Assembly (NCBI RefSeq): GCF_014960965.1
Contig: NZ_CP063169.1
Location: forward strand, 1,521,581 to 1,585,580
DNA length: 64,000 bases
DNA from: Ruania alkalisoli
GTDB lineage: Bacteria > Actinomycetota > Actinomycetes > Actinomycetales > Beutenbergiaceae
Direction of reading: 5' to 3'
In this document: positions 34,969 through 42,607 of the stretch, one piece after another
Numbering within the stretch: the stretch's first letter is position 1
How the letters are laid out: each line of letters opens with the position of its first letter
The notes under the pieces: generated by a model
The model's input: only the letters and a program-made list of their open reading frames with translations
The model's database searches: none
Told to the model about the DNA's origin: nothing
Translations under genes and position numbers: made by a program

Positions 34969-35846
34969 GCGCGTCCGCATCTTCTCCCACCGCCACGTCG
35001 GCCCGCCCGCCCGCTGTGTCCGGCCGAGGCGCGACCTTCGGGCGCGTGATCGCCGCGGAGTGGACCAAGATCGCCAGTCTGCGGTCCTCGTACCTGCTCG
35101 CAGCCGGCACCGTCGCCGTGTCCGGGGCTCTCACCTACCTGTCGGCGAATGCCTCCGCGGGAGACCCGGGATTCGACCCGCTCGGCTCGCTCACCTCGGC
35201 ACTCGTCCTGACGCCGGTCGGACTTCTCGTGCTCGGCGTGCTCGTGGGAACGGGAGAGTTCAGCACCGGGACCTATCAGAGCACCTTTACGGCAGTGCCA
35301 CGGCGTCTTCCCGTGCTCGCCGCTCAGGTGGTGGTCACTGCCGCATTCGCACTCCTGGTCTCGCTGGCGGCCGTGGGCGCAGCGGTCCTCGGAATTCTGC
35401 CGGCCGCCGGCTCCCGAGGAATCGCCCTGGACCTGACGGGGGAGCAGACGATGCAGATCCTCGCCGGAATGGTGATCTATCCCATGGGTATGGCGCTGTT
35501 CGGCGTGGCCATCGGGGCGCTGCTGCGACGCCCGGTCCGTGCCGTCGTCACAGCGGTGACACTGACCCTTGTGCTCCCCATCGTGCTCATGCTCGCGGCC
35601 GATATGGCGACTGACCCGATGGCCCCGAGCCAGCCCGGGAGTTCCCCGCCGGCACAGGCCGTGGTCAACACCGCCGTCACCTTCTCGCCGAGTGGGGCCG
35701 GTTCGCTGCTGACCGTGCCGGAAGGCACCGGCGTCGAGGGCGCCCCTGACCTCGGCCGGTGGGGAGGGGCAGGCGTTCTCGGTGCCTGGATCCTTCTCCC
35801 GCTCGCAGGGGCCGCCGTGCGCCTGCGCACCCGCGACGCGACCTGA
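34965..35846 (+). CDS. ABC-2-type exporter permease, first of a pair
   Basis: 293 aa from ATG 34965 (ATGA overlap). A disordered Ser/Ala/Pro N-terminus, then FGRVIAAEWTKIASLRSSY, which marks actinobacterial ABC-2 permeases, and about six helices. GEFSTGTYQSTFTAVPRRLPVLAAQ after the second helix is shared nearly verbatim with the next gene, showing tandem duplication. Probably exports or senses an antimicrobial compound. Confidence 0.88.
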   Translation: MSASASSPTATSARPPAVSGRGATFGRVIAAEWTKIASLRSSYLLAAGTVAVSGALTYLSANASAGDPGFDPLGSLTSALVLTPVGLLVLGVLVGTGEFSTGTYQSTFTAVPRRLPVLAAQVVVTAAFALLVSLAAVGAAVLGILPAAGSRGIALDLTGEQTMQILAGMVIYPMGMALFGVAIGALLRRPVRAVVTAVTLTLVLPIVLMLAADMATDPMAPSQPGSSPPAQAVVNTAVTFSPSGAGSLLTVPEGTGVEGAPDLGRWGGAGVLGAWILLPLAGAAVRLRTRDAT

Positions 35847-35854
35847 GGAGCTCG

Positions 35855-36718
35855 ATGAATCGCGCGACCAGTACTCCTCAGCACCGGCTGGAATCCACGC
35901 GCCGCGGGCCGGCGGCCTCGACCACGGCACCCGCGCGGCCTGGTGTCACGTTCACCCGCGTTCTCGCGGCAGAGTGGACCAAGCTACTCAGTCTGCGTTC
36001 GACGCTGTGGACCGCAGTGGGAACGATCCTCGTGGCGGTCTCTCTCGCCTACGCACTGGGTCTGTTCGTCCGCCCCGGCGACGACCAGTCCGGGGCGTCG
36101 CTGATCGTCTCCGGCTACCTCCTCGCCCAGCTCGGCGCCCTGGTCCTGGGTGTTCAGGTGGGAACGGGCGAGTACGGCGCCGGTACCTTCAGAGCCACGT
36201 TCACCGCTGTTCCCCGGCGCCTGCCGGTGCTCGTGGCGCAGGTGGTCGTCACGATCGTTGCCGCGTTCGGGACGGCGGCCGTTGCGCTCGTCGCCTCGTA
36301 CCTGGTGACGATCGGTGCGCGTTCTGACCACGGGCTCATCGTCACCATCACCGACAGTGAAACAGCCCGGATCCTGGCCGGATTCGTCGTGTATCTGACG
36401 GGCGTCGCGCTGGTAGGGCTCGGCATCGGCGCGTTGCTGCGTCGCCCCAGTGCAGCCCTCGTTGCCGGGGTGTTGATGGTCATCGTGATCGACCACCTGC
36501 TGGCGGTGAACCCCGGGAGGATCGCCGACACGGTGCGTGCCCTCCTGCCGGGCTCCGGCGCCCGTCTGCTCATCGACGACGCCGGGCTCGCTGTGCTGGA
36601 TGCGACGAGCCTGGGACCCCCGCTCGGAGCCTGGGGCGGGACAGCCGTTCTCGGTGGCTGGGTGCTCGCGTTGCTCCTGGCCGGGGGATACCGGTTGCGT
36701 CGCCATGACCTCACGTGA
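35855..36718 (+). CDS. ABC-2-type exporter permease, second of a pair
   Basis: 287 aa from ATG 35855, 8 nt after the previous stop. Paralogue of the preceding permease: FTRVLAAEWTKLLSLRST and GEYGAGTFRATFTAVPRRLP align directly. About six helices. The two likely make a heterodimer with the single ATPase. Followed 77 nt later by the HK/RR pair on the same strand, which may control this operon. Confidence 0.88.
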   Translation: MNRATSTPQHRLESTRRGPAASTTAPARPGVTFTRVLAAEWTKLLSLRSTLWTAVGTILVAVSLAYALGLFVRPGDDQSGASLIVSGYLLAQLGALVLGVQVGTGEYGAGTFRATFTAVPRRLPVLVAQVVVTIVAAFGTAAVALVASYLVTIGARSDHGLIVTITDSETARILAGFVVYLTGVALVGLGIGALLRRPSAALVAGVLMVIVIDHLLAVNPGRIADTVRALLPGSGARLLIDDAGLAVLDATSLGPPLGAWGGTAVLGGWVLALLLAGGYRLRRHDLT

Positions 36719-36795
36719 AGCGTGCGCAGCGGGACCTGTCTGCGCAGGTGTGCCGCTCTGGGCCCCGGCGGGGCGATAGATGGGAGAGTGAGGTC

Positions 36796-38202
36796 GTGAC
36801 GACTCGGCGCACCACCGGATCCCTGCGGCTTCAGGGTGCGGACTCGGCCGCGCCACTGACGCAGATGCAGGTCCAGCGGCGGGGGCCACTGGGGCGCCTC
36901 GTCGCCGCGCATCCCCGGATCGCGGACGTGGCGCTGATGGTGGCGGTGTTGCTTCTCGGGCTGCTGACTGTGCTGTTCGCGTCCCAGACTGTCCGGGGAG
37001 CGACTGGCCTGGGCTTGTACCCGCGGGAGGCGCGTGCGTCGTGGCTGGTCCCAACCGCCTGGCTCGTTGGGGCTGCGGTAGGGGCGGTGCTACTACTCGC
37101 CCGGCGAGCGCGGCCGCTGACCGTCACAGTGGCGCTGTGCGTCCTGGCCGTGGCGTCCCTCACCAGTGCGGGGGTCCTGGGGGTGGTGGGAGTCTGCCTC
37201 GCGTGTGCGCTCTACGCGGTTGCCTCCGACCGGCCTCCGCGGACCACCTGGCTCAGTTGCGCGGCCGTGTTCGTCACCGTCTCGATCGCGATGTGGTGGT
37301 GGCAGGACATCGGTCTGGCAGAGATCTTGCTCTGGAGTGATCCGATCATGACGCCGACGGGTGACCCGGTCCAGCAGCTCCCCGAGCCGCTCTTCTCGCC
37401 GGGGCGTCGATCGGCGTCGGTGTTCCTCCTGCTCGCTCTCCTGCTGCTGGGGGTGGCAGCCGGGTCTGGAGTGCGGGCCCGGCGGTTGCACGCTCTCGGA
37501 CTCGTGGAGCGATATGAGGCGATGGCCCGCGATCGTGACAAGAGTGCGGCGCTCGCCCGCGCTGCCGAGCGGTCGCGCATCGCACGTGAAATGCACGATG
37601 TCGTCGCGCACAGCGTCTCGGTGATGGTCGCTCTTTCCGACGGCGCTGACAAGGCTCTTGAGCGTGCGCCGGACAGTTCACGCCAGGCCCTGCGTGAGCT
37701 TTCCAGTACTGGTCGGACGGCCTTGTCGGACATGCAGCGCGTGCTGGAGGTATTCGATCCCGACGATGCCGACGACGATGGGCACCCCGACCTGGCTGAA
37801 ACTGCTGCGACTGACCTGCGTACCGTCGTCGAGAGGCTCCGCGTGGCCGGCCTTCCGGTCACGGCCTCTGGTCTGGAGACAGAGCTCCCGCAGGACACCT
37901 CACTGCGTCTGGCCGTGGTGCGCATCGTCTCCGAGAGCCTGACCAACGTGCTCCGGCACGCTCCCGGTGCTTCGTCCGTGGAGGTCACGCTGCGGCGCAG
38001 CGGCACGTTCGTCGAGGTGGAGATCATCGATTCCGGTGGCACACGGCCCGGCGCCGGCGGCACCGGGCGGGGTGTCGTCGGGATCCGTGAGCGGGTCGCG
38101 CTCCTGGGTGGCCATGCTGAGATCGGCCCGCGGACGGACGGAGGATGGCGTGTCGGCGTCGTCCTGCCGTCGACCGGTGGCCACGAGGGAGAACGCCGAT
38201 GA
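36796..38202 (+). CDS. NarL-type sensor histidine kinase (HisKA_3)
   Basis: 468 aa from GTG 36796. N-terminal half has about five or six membrane helices with little external loop ([50 protein letters not shown]), suggesting sensing within the membrane. The dimerisation/phosphoacceptor segment [20 protein letters not shown] and ATPase motifs [18 protein letters not shown] and [16 protein letters not shown] define the DesK/NarX class. Overlaps the response regulator by 4 nt. Confidence 0.92.
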   Translation: MTTRRTTGSLRLQGADSAAPLTQMQVQRRGPLGRLVAAHPRIADVALMVAVLLLGLLTVLFASQTVRGATGLGLYPREARASWLVPTAWLVGAAVGAVLLLARRARPLTVTVALCVLAVASLTSAGVLGVVGVCLACALYAVASDRPPRTTWLSCAAVFVTVSIAMWWWQDIGLAEILLWSDPIMTPTGDPVQQLPEPLFSPGRRSASVFLLLALLLLGVAAGSGVRARRLHALGLVERYEAMARDRDKSAALARAAERSRIAREMHDVVAHSVSVMVALSDGADKALERAPDSSRQALRELSSTGRTALSDMQRVLEVFDPDDADDDGHPDLAETAATDLRTVVERLRVAGLPVTASGLETELPQDTSLRLAVVRIVSESLTNVLRHAPGASSVEVTLRRSGTFVEVEIIDSGGTRPGAGGTGRGVVGIRERVALLGGHAEIGPRTDGGWRVGVVLPSTGGHEGERR

Positions 38203-38915
38203 CGACAGTGCTGCTGGTGGACGATCAGGCTCTGGTGCGGATGGGCTTTCGGCTCGTCATCGAGACCGAGCCCGACCTCAAGGTGATCGGCGAGGCGTCG
38301 GATGGCAGGATCGCGCTTGAGCAGGTGGCGGCATTGTCGCCCGACATCGTGCTGATGGACATCCGGATGCCCGGCATGGGTGGAATCGAAGCCACACAGC
38401 GGCTGGCTGCGGAGCACCCGTCCACGCGGGTGCTCGTGCTGACCACCTTCGATGTCGATGAGTATGCGTTCGCCGCATTGCGCGCGGGAGCGAGTGGATT
38501 CCTCGCGAAGAACGCCCGCCCGGACGAGCTCGTCGAGGCGATCCGCACGGTGGCCTCAGGCAGCTCCGTCGTCGCACCGCGGCTGGTGCGCCGCATGCTC
38601 GACCTGTTCGCCGCGCACCTGCCCGCCGACACCGGTGCTGGTCACACCGAAGACGGACTCGATCCTCGCCTGCATGTCCTGACCCCACGAGAGCTCGACG
38701 TGCTGCGGTGCGTGGCGGAAGGGCTCTCCAACGCGGAGATCGCCGCGCGTCTGGTCCTCTCGGCTACGACGGTGAAGACCCACGTCGGCCGGATCCTGGC
38801 CAAGCTCGGCGTGCGCGATCGGGTGCAGGCGGTGATCGCAGCGTATGAGTATGGTCTCGTTGGCGTGGGGGAGGGCGACGGCGGACCTCACCCTGGCCTG
38901 CGCCCCATTGACTGA
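38199..38915 (+). CDS. NarL/LuxR-family response regulator
   Basis: 238 aa from ATG 38199. Receiver with [11 protein letters not shown], phospho-Asp in [12 protein letters not shown], Thr-Thr in VLTTFD and Lys in [11 protein letters not shown]. The C-terminal LuxR domain reads [36 protein letters not shown] (about 178-215). Cotranscribed with the kinase and downstream of the exporter genes. Convergent with the next kinase gene, 12 nt apart. Confidence 0.93.
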   Translation: MTTVLLVDDQALVRMGFRLVIETEPDLKVIGEASDGRIALEQVAALSPDIVLMDIRMPGMGGIEATQRLAAEHPSTRVLVLTTFDVDEYAFAALRAGASGFLAKNARPDELVEAIRTVASGSSVVAPRLVRRMLDLFAAHLPADTGAGHTEDGLDPRLHVLTPRELDVLRCVAEGLSNAEIAARLVLSATTVKTHVGRILAKLGVRDRVQAVIAAYEYGLVGVGEGDGGPHPGLRPID

Positions 38916-38927
38916 GGTCGTGAGGCC

Positions 38928-40043
38928 TCAGGGACTCCCACCAGCAGTGCCTCGGTCGGGAGCGTATGCCAGCCGGACAGTGACACGCAGCCCTCCGGGT
39001 GCACGTGCCGAGATGGCGAGCCGTCCGGCGTGCGCCTCGCAGATGCTGGCGACGATCGCCAGCCCGAGGCCCACCCCACCGCGCTGATCGTTGTGCAGGC
39101 GTTCGGTCGCCCGCTGAAACGGCTCGGTCAGCGTCGAGATCGCCTGCGGTGGCACTGGTTCCCCGGTGTTCTCCACCGTGAGCAGCACGGTGTCACGGTC
39201 GACGGCGGTGCTCACCCAGACCGAGCCGCCGGCGCCGTCGTTGTGCACGATCGCGTTGTGCACCAGATTGGTCACCAGCTGCAGCAGAAGGGTGGGGGAG
39301 CCGGCGGTCTGTGCCACCTCACCGGAGACGTCGAGGGCGATACCCCGTCGCTCGGCGAGAGGCAGCAATGTCTCGGTGGCTTCTTCGGCCAGCAATGAGA
39401 GGTCGACGCGCTCGCGGGCGAACGTCCGGCGACCAGCATGGCTGAGCACGAGCAGCGACTCGGTGAGGGTGATGGCTCGTGTATTCACCTCGTGCAGGCG
39501 TGCGATCAGCTGATCGACGTCACGGTCCGGATCTGCGCGGGTGGCCTCGAGCAGCGACTGCGTCGTGGCCAGGGGTGTGCGTAGTTCATGGGAGGCGTTC
39601 GCCGCGAACCGCTGCTGCTCCGCGACGTGCGCCTCCAGCCGTTCCAGCATCACATCGAAGGCGTCGGCGAGTTCATGGAACTCGTCGTTGCGCCCCTCCA
39701 TCCGGATCCGGTGCGAGAGGGAGCCGGTCGAGGCGGCGCGGGTGGCACTGGTGATTCGCGCGAGCGGCGCGAGTATCCGGCCGGCGAGGAGCCAGCCGCC
39801 GGCGAGCCCGAATACCAGGAGTAGCACCCACGCCAGGGCGATCCGCGGGGCAAACGCTCGCTCGAGATCGGAGCGGTTCGGGACGAAGGGTCCGCGCGTG
39901 TCGATTGGCCCGTCGGGCACGTACCGCAGCAGGAACACCCACACGACAGCGAGCAGCAGTGTGCCTGCGATCATGACCAGCCCGGCGTAGCTCAGCGTGA
40001 GCTTGACCCGTACGCTCACGCCCGGTCGTCTCGACACCGTCAC
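38928..40043 (-). CDS. VanS-like sensor histidine kinase
   Basis: 371 aa from GTG 40043, overlapping the response-regulator stop as GTGA. Two membrane helices (LSYAGLVMIAGTLLLAVVWVF; IALAWVLLLVFGLAGGWLLAG) around a loop of about 35 residues. HAMP, then H-box RFAANASHELRTPLATTQ, N-box LVTNLVHNAIVHN, G-box GGVGLGLAIV. The short sensor loop suits detection of envelope or antibiotic stress at the membrane. Divergent from a D,D-carboxypeptidase, as in some van-type loci. Confidence 0.9.
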   Translation of the reverse strand: MTVSRRPGVSVRVKLTLSYAGLVMIAGTLLLAVVWVFLLRYVPDGPIDTRGPFVPNRSDLERAFAPRIALAWVLLLVFGLAGGWLLAGRILAPLARITSATRAASTGSLSHRIRMEGRNDEFHELADAFDVMLERLEAHVAEQQRFAANASHELRTPLATTQSLLEATRADPDRDVDQLIARLHEVNTRAITLTESLLVLSHAGRRTFARERVDLSLLAEEATETLLPLAERRGIALDVSGEVAQTAGSPTLLLQLVTNLVHNAIVHNDGAGGSVWVSTAVDRDTVLLTVENTGEPVPPQAISTLTEPFQRATERLHNDQRGGVGLGLAIVASICEAHAGRLAISARAPGGLRVTVRLAYAPDRGTAGGSP

Positions 40044-40720
40044 TGCCGCAAGTCCATGGATTCGGTGTCGATGCGGTAGCCGACTCCCGGGATGGTGGCG
40101 ATCACCCACGGCTCACCGAGGCGCTTGCGCAGCGCGGAAACCGTGATCCGCACGGCGTTGGTGAACGGATCGGCGTTCTCGTCCCAGGCGCGCTCCAGTA
40201 GCTGTTCGGCACTGATCACCCCGCCGCCGGCAGCGGCGAGCACCTCCAGCACGGCGAACTGTTTGCGGGTGAGCGGGACGTACCGGCCGTCCCGGTAGAC
40301 CTCGCGCCGGAACGGGTCCACTCGCAGACCGGCGATCTCCAGGACAGGGGGCCGCTGGTGGGATCGCCGGCGGTGCAGCGCCCGGATGCGCAGCACGAGC
40401 TCACGCATCGCGAACGGCTTGGTGAGGTAGTCGTCGGCGCCGAGCTCGAACCCGGACGCCTTGTCATCGAGCCGGTCGGCGGCGGTGAGCATGAGGATCG
40501 GAGTGCCGGTGCCGGAGTCGATAATGTGCCGGGCCACTTCATCTCCTGATGGTCCCGGGATGTCCCGGTCCAGCACGGCCACGTCGTAGTCATTGACCGC
40601 CAGCAGCTCCAGGGCAGTGTCCCCGTCGCCGGCGATGTCGGCGGCGATTGCCTCGAGCCGCAGACCGGTCCGGATGGACTCCGCCAAGTAGGGCTCGTCC
40701 TCGACGATCAGCACGCGCAT
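40040..40720 (-). CDS. VanR-like OmpR-family response regulator
   Basis: 226 aa from ATG 40720 (MRVLIVEDEPYLAESI). Phospho-Asp in DVAVLDRDIPG, Thr in LMLTAAD, Lys in DDYLTKPFAM. C-terminal winged helix with VDPFRREVYRDGR and NAVRITVSALRKRLG. Strongly paralogous to the regulator at 21489. An 11-bp perfect inverted repeat lies 28 nt upstream of its start, between it and the VanY-like gene. Confidence 0.92.
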   Translation of the reverse strand: MRVLIVEDEPYLAESIRTGLRLEAIAADIAGDGDTALELLAVNDYDVAVLDRDIPGPSGDEVARHIIDSGTGTPILMLTAADRLDDKASGFELGADDYLTKPFAMRELVLRIRALHRRRSHQRPPVLEIAGLRVDPFRREVYRDGRYVPLTRKQFAVLEVLAAAGGGVISAEQLLERAWDENADPFTNAVRITVSALRKRLGEPWVIATIPGVGYRIDTESMDLRQ

Positions 40721-40747
40721 CCTGTGATGTTACGAGCCGGGACCTAT

Positions 40748-40779
40748 CGCCGGCGTATCGAGAACTGCATACGCCGGCG
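40748..40779. promoter_or_regulatory. Perfect inverted repeat between VanRS-like and VanY-like genes
   Basis: CGCCGGCGTAT (40748-40758) and ATACGCCGGCG (40769-40779), spacer 10 nt, in the 86-nt divergent promoter region. It is a good candidate binding site for the response regulator on both promoters. Confidence 0.55.
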
Positions 40780-40806
40780 CAACACGGCCCCACCTTGACT
40801 GGCGTG

Positions 40807-41418
40807 ATGAGTCGCAACAGATCAGTCGTTCGCACCCCTCGCATCCTTCTCGTCGTCGGCGTGGCCGTCGCGATACTGGCCGGCCTGGTCGGTTACCGCG
40901 CGCTCCTCCCGTCCGCGCCGGCAGCGCTGGAGGTGCTCGAGGGCGGACACCGGGGCGACCCGGACGAGGCCGACGGCGTCATTCCCGACGGCGCCAATGT
41001 GTCTGTTTTCGATGACGACGCCCCCGCTGTGGCGAACCTTGAGCCGGATCTTCTCGACGCCGTCCGCCGTGCTGCCGCGGATGCCGAGCGGGACGGCGTC
41101 GCGTTCCAGGTCACCAGCGGCTGGCGCTCGGCCCGCTTCCAGCAGCAACTCGTGGACGAAGCCGTTGCACAGTACGGCTCCGAGGATGAAGCAGCGCGCT
41201 GGGTAGCCACGGCTGAGACCTCGGCCCACGTCTCTGGCGAGGCGATCGATATCGGACCTGTCGATGCCATGTCGTGGCTGTCTCAGCACGGCGGGCGGTA
41301 CGGGCTGTGCCAGGTCTACGGCAATGAGCCTTGGCACTACGAGCTGCGCCAGGAAGCCGCCGAGCGCGGGTGCCCGCCGATGTTCGCCGATCCCACTGAG
41401 GATCCTCGGCTGCAGTGA
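40807..41418 (+). CDS. D-alanyl-D-alanine carboxypeptidase (VanY/M15 family)
   Basis: 203 aa from ATG 40807. One N-terminal membrane anchor (ILLVVGVAVAILAGLVGYRAL), external catalytic domain. Zinc-site motif SAHVSGEAIDIG and the later EPWHYEL are the M15B signatures, and VTSGWRSARFQQQLVDEA precedes them. It removes terminal D-Ala from cell-wall precursors, as VanY does, which can change susceptibility to glycopeptides. Divergent from the VanRS-like pair and probably under its control. Confidence 0.92.
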   Translation: MSRNRSVVRTPRILLVVGVAVAILAGLVGYRALLPSAPAALEVLEGGHRGDPDEADGVIPDGANVSVFDDDAPAVANLEPDLLDAVRRAAADAERDGVAFQVTSGWRSARFQQQLVDEAVAQYGSEDEAARWVATAETSAHVSGEAIDIGPVDAMSWLSQHGGRYGLCQVYGNEPWHYELRQEAAERGCPPMFADPTEDPRLQ

Positions 41419-41426
41419 TGCCGCCC

Positions 41427-41482
41427 CGAGGGCGGCCTGGATGTCGTCGAAGCGCGTTCGAACGACACTCAGGCCACCGTCG
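41427..41482. terminator. Hairpin copy 3 of the repeated palindrome family
   Basis: Left arm 41427-41447 (CGAGGGCGGCCTGG start) pairs imperfectly with 41462-41482, which contains ACACTCAGGCCACC as in copies 1 and 2. It lies between the convergent vanY-like and SRPBCC genes and may terminate both. Confidence 0.6.
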
Positions 41483-41496
41483 CGATGGGCACCAGG

Positions 41497-42033
41497 TCAG
41501 AGCACGGCTGCGTAGCTCGTCTCGAGCGTCGCCGTGCGCTCGGAGCTGAAGAGATCCACCTGCTCGTCGTGCACGTGTGCCACGAGGGCGTCGAGGCAGA
41601 GGTGATACCCGGTGGCGGTGCTCTGGAACCCCCGAGGCGCCGGGTCGACCGCGTGTACGGTCACGGTCAGGTGAGTTCCGCCGTCGGCCGCCTCTAGCTC
41701 GAACCGGAGACGCTCGGTGTCCCAGGTGAACTCGAACGTGCGAGGTGGGTCCCAGGTCAGCAGCTCGCCGGGAAGGCTCGCATCATTCAGATCGAGCCCG
41801 GCGGCCTCGATCTCGGACCCGGCCTGCTCGATCGCCTCCGGCCAGAAGGTGATTGTCAGGGGACCGCCGGCCACTCGTTCGCCGATGATGTCGGCGGGGA
41901 ACCAGTGGCGCAGGTGTTCAGACTCGGTGATCGCTCGCCAGACCTTCTCCGGGGGGTGGCGCAGTTCCCGTTCGTATCGCAGCACGACTCCTTCGCCCTC
42001 GCGGGTGACGGTGCCTAGGTGGGTGTCGGACAT
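41497..42033 (-). CDS. SRPBCC/AHSA1 domain protein
   Basis: 178 aa from ATG 42033, sharing one base with the ArsR stop (TGATG). START/Bet v1-like fold: RYERELRHPPEKVWRAITESEHLRHWFPAD, then LLTWDPPRTFEFTWD and GGTHLTVTVHAVD. The family binds hydrophobic ligands in a helix-grip cavity. ArsR-SRPBCC pairs are widespread in Actinobacteria and function as a unit, perhaps sensing a small molecule; the ligand is unknown. Confidence 0.9.
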   Translation of the reverse strand: MSDTHLGTVTREGEGVVLRYERELRHPPEKVWRAITESEHLRHWFPADIIGERVAGGPLTITFWPEAIEQAGSEIEAAGLDLNDASLPGELLTWDPPRTFEFTWDTERLRFELEAADGGTHLTVTVHAVDPAPRGFQSTATGYHLCLDALVAHVHDEQVDLFSSERTATLETSYAAVL

Positions 42034-42362
42034 CAGCTCTCTCCTTCGTCATCGGTCATCTCGTCCAGGTGTGCCTCGAGTGCATCGAGGCGACCCGCCC
42101 AGGTGCGCCGGTAGGGCTCGAGCCACTGATCGAGCTCGCGTAGCGGTTCCGACACCAGCGCGTAGTGCCGGCGCGGCCCGTCGACGCGGGCGTTCACCAG
42201 ATGCGCCTCGTCCAGCACTTTCAGGTGCTTGGAGACGTTCGGTTGTGCCGTCCGGAGCAGGTCGACCAGCTCCGAAACCATCAGATCCTGCTCGCGCAGC
42301 AGGTCCAGGATCCGGCGCCTGGTCGGGTCGGCCAACACAGTGAACGGATCTCGAGCGGGCAT
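42033..42362 (-). CDS. ArsR-family transcriptional regulator
   Basis: 109 aa from ATG 42362 (MPARDPFTVLADPTRRRILDLL); the longer reading to 42398 would run through the operator. Winged helix LMVSELVDLLRTAQPNVSKHLKVLDEAHLVNARVDGPRRHY split across residues 28-70. There are no Cys metal-site motifs, so metal sensing is unlikely. Coupled to the downstream SRPBCC gene. AT-rich repeats just upstream suggest autoregulation. Confidence 0.9.
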   Translation of the reverse strand: MPARDPFTVLADPTRRRILDLLREQDLMVSELVDLLRTAQPNVSKHLKVLDEAHLVNARVDGPRRHYALVSEPLRELDQWLEPYRRTWAGRLDALEAHLDEMTDDEGES

Positions 42363-42369
42363 GGTGTCA

Positions 42370-42407
42370 ATATTCCTGATGCAGAATATGTCTGTCAAGG
42401 AATATTC
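42370..42407. promoter_or_regulatory. Candidate ArsR operator with three GAATAT half-sites
   Basis: ATATTC (42370-42375) faces GAATAT (42384-42389), and the palindrome GAATATTC follows at 42400-42407. This AT-rich patch starts 8 nt before the arsR start codon. Confidence 0.5.
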
Positions 42408-42469
42408 GAGAAGGGGGAGCCGGTGCCGCTAGTGCGAGATCCAGTCAGGACTTGCCGGCCGCCGGCCGG

Positions 42470-42475
42470 TACGAT
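42470..42475 (+). promoter_or_regulatory. Possible -10 box for leader transcript
   Basis: TACGAT ends 7 nt before the ATG of the nine-codon ORF, so a start at about 42483 would give a leaderless message. No clear -35 at normal spacing. Confidence 0.35.
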
Positions 42476-42482
42476 CGGACGC

Positions 42483-42512
42483 ATGACGTACACGGTCTTC
42501 CTGCTCGGCTAG
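42483..42512 (+). CDS. Nine-codon putative leader peptide
   Basis: ATG at 42483 encodes MTYTVFLLG followed by TAG at 42510. It has no ribosome-binding site, but a -10-like TACGAT ends 7 nt upstream, as for leaderless actinobacterial transcripts. It is followed by competing hairpins and then, 95 nt after its stop, by a THUMP methyltransferase gene. Short hydrophobic leader peptides before RNA methyltransferase genes often control them by ribosome stalling under antibiotic. Translation is unproven and a chance ORF cannot be excluded. Confidence 0.4.
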   Translation: MTYTVFLLG

Positions 42513-42516
42513 TTTC

Positions 42517-42584
42517 CGCTAGCCATTCTCAGCGGCTCCGCGCCCGCGGCTAGCGATGCGGGAGCAGTTCTCCGGCGGCTCCCG
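42517..42584 (+). promoter_or_regulatory. Attenuator-like hairpins before methyltransferase gene
   Basis: Hairpin A: CGCTAGCC (42517-42524) with GGCTAGCG (42548-42555). Hairpin B: CGGGAGC (42559-42565) with GCTCCCG (42578-42584). GCTCC at 42535-42539 can pair instead with GGAGC at 42561-42565, which breaks both. The ribosome site GGAAGAG for the methyltransferase lies just beyond (42595-42601). Confidence 0.5.
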
Positions 42585-42607
42585 ACCGCTGACCGGAAGA
42601 GTTCGTC

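Noticed and set aside
42452-42457. TTGCCG as a -35 box for the leader transcript
   Set aside because: Spacing to TACGAT is only 12 nt, too short for a standard promoter.
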